Positions 33,256 to 33,378 of a DNA stretch of 33,378 nucleotides are shown piece after piece. The DNA comes from a candidate division WOR-3 bacterium (GTDB lineage Bacteria > Hydrothermota > Hydrothermia > Hydrothermales > JAJRUZ01): assembly GCA_039803925.1 (NCBI GenBank), contig JBDRZL010000020.1, positions 1 to 33,378 of the forward strand, given 5' to 3'. Position 1 is the stretch's first letter, and each line of letters begins with the position of its first letter. The notes under the pieces are model-generated. The model was not told the DNA's origin. It saw nothing but the letters and a program-made list of their open reading frames with translations, and searched no databases. The position numbers and the translations under genes were made by a program.

Positions 33256-33378
33256 ATGAAAAAAATGGTAGCAATGCTCTTAGCGATAACAGGGTTTTAT
33301 GCTCTTGAAGGTAATCAATCTGGTATTCCGGAAAAAATGGTGAAAAGCTGGACGAATGATTATATAGGATTTGAAAAA
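33256..33378 (+). CDS. Secreted SBBP-type protein, 5' part (runs off the right edge)
   Basis: The first 41 codons of a second copy of the gene at 1-228: signal peptide, LEG, then VKSWTNDYIGFEK. All 123 visible coding bases are identical to the left copy, including synonymous positions, while the paralogue at 18433 differs at many sites. What follows the shared block is outside the window, so whether the two genes differ downstream is unknown. Confidence 0.8.
   Translation, partial: MKKMVAMLLAITGFYALEGNQSGIPEKMVKSWTNDYIGFEK

Larger units (their letters stand above)
33142..33378 (+). repeat. Right arm of the window-spanning inverted repeat
   Basis: Matches the reverse complement of 106-353, lacking the 11-bp leader duplication present there. 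Upstream of 33142 the two loci share no sequence, so this marks the edge of the duplicated block. Confidence 0.9.

Noticed and set aside
1-33378. Terminal inverted repeats of a linear plasmid or virus
   Set aside because: The repeats are 5' ends of genes running off both edges, not the ends themselves, and the window carries chromosomal genes (dapB, rph, pseudouridine synthase).

Overview
This window is AT-rich (coding sequence dominated by Lys, Ile, Glu and Phe) and looks like a chromosomal piece of an uncultured Gram-negative bacterium of the FCB / candidate-phylum type (WOR-3, Hydrothermae or a relative; inference). The reasons are beta-barrel proteins ending in an aromatic residue, secreted proteins with C-terminal domains resembling type IX secretion (T9SS) sorting domains, an N-terminal domain plus SBBP-type repeats in one secreted protein, and GH57 and M42 enzymes that are common in thermophiles. 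No rRNA, intact tRNA, CRISPR array or intact insertion sequence was seen.

Layout. (1) 1-353, minus strand: promoter and first 76 codons of a secreted SBBP-type protein running off the left edge. (2) 355-7909, minus strand: a tightly packed gene row comprising a membrane protein, M42 aminopeptidase, dapB, a small membrane protein, RNase PH, a pseudouridine synthase, a GH57 amylase/pullulanase with two CBM48-like domains, and a small lipoprotein ending in a CxxCH motif. (3) 7982-16991, minus strand: a six-gene, translationally coupled operon with a MalE-like binding lipoprotein, a CBM9/DOMON-like secreted protein, two beta-barrel proteins, a large secreted GH57 enzyme with a sorting domain, and a beta-barrel with an N-terminal CBM48-like domain. 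(4) 17031-20913, plus strand: a nucleotide-sugar dehydrogenase and a full-length SBBP-repeat protein. (5) 20968-21190: a small decayed membrane-protein gene, followed by a YjbQ-family gene at 21245-21658. (6) 21731-25385, plus strand: a two-domain secreted binding protein and MalF/MalG-like permeases. (7) 25387-27273, minus strand: ECF sigma factor, zinc-finger anti-sigma factor and an HtrA-like protein that lacks part of its catalytic triad. (8) 27335-32751, minus strand: three secreted proteins, two with sorting domains. (9) 32752-33378: a decayed stretch, then a second promoter-plus-5'-end copy of the SBBP gene reading off the right edge.

The parts fit a starch or maltodextrin acquisition system: secreted GH57 enzymes, CBM48 and CBM9-like binding modules, outer-membrane barrels and an ABC importer (binding protein and two permeases, no ATPase here). 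No SusC/SusD pair is present. The window is framed by two outward-facing, nearly identical SBBP 5' regions, which are recently duplicated or homogenised. Several promoters (the divergent pair at 16998-17024, the ECF promoter at 27281-27308, and yjbQ) place the start codon about where transcription should start, suggesting leaderless mRNAs.
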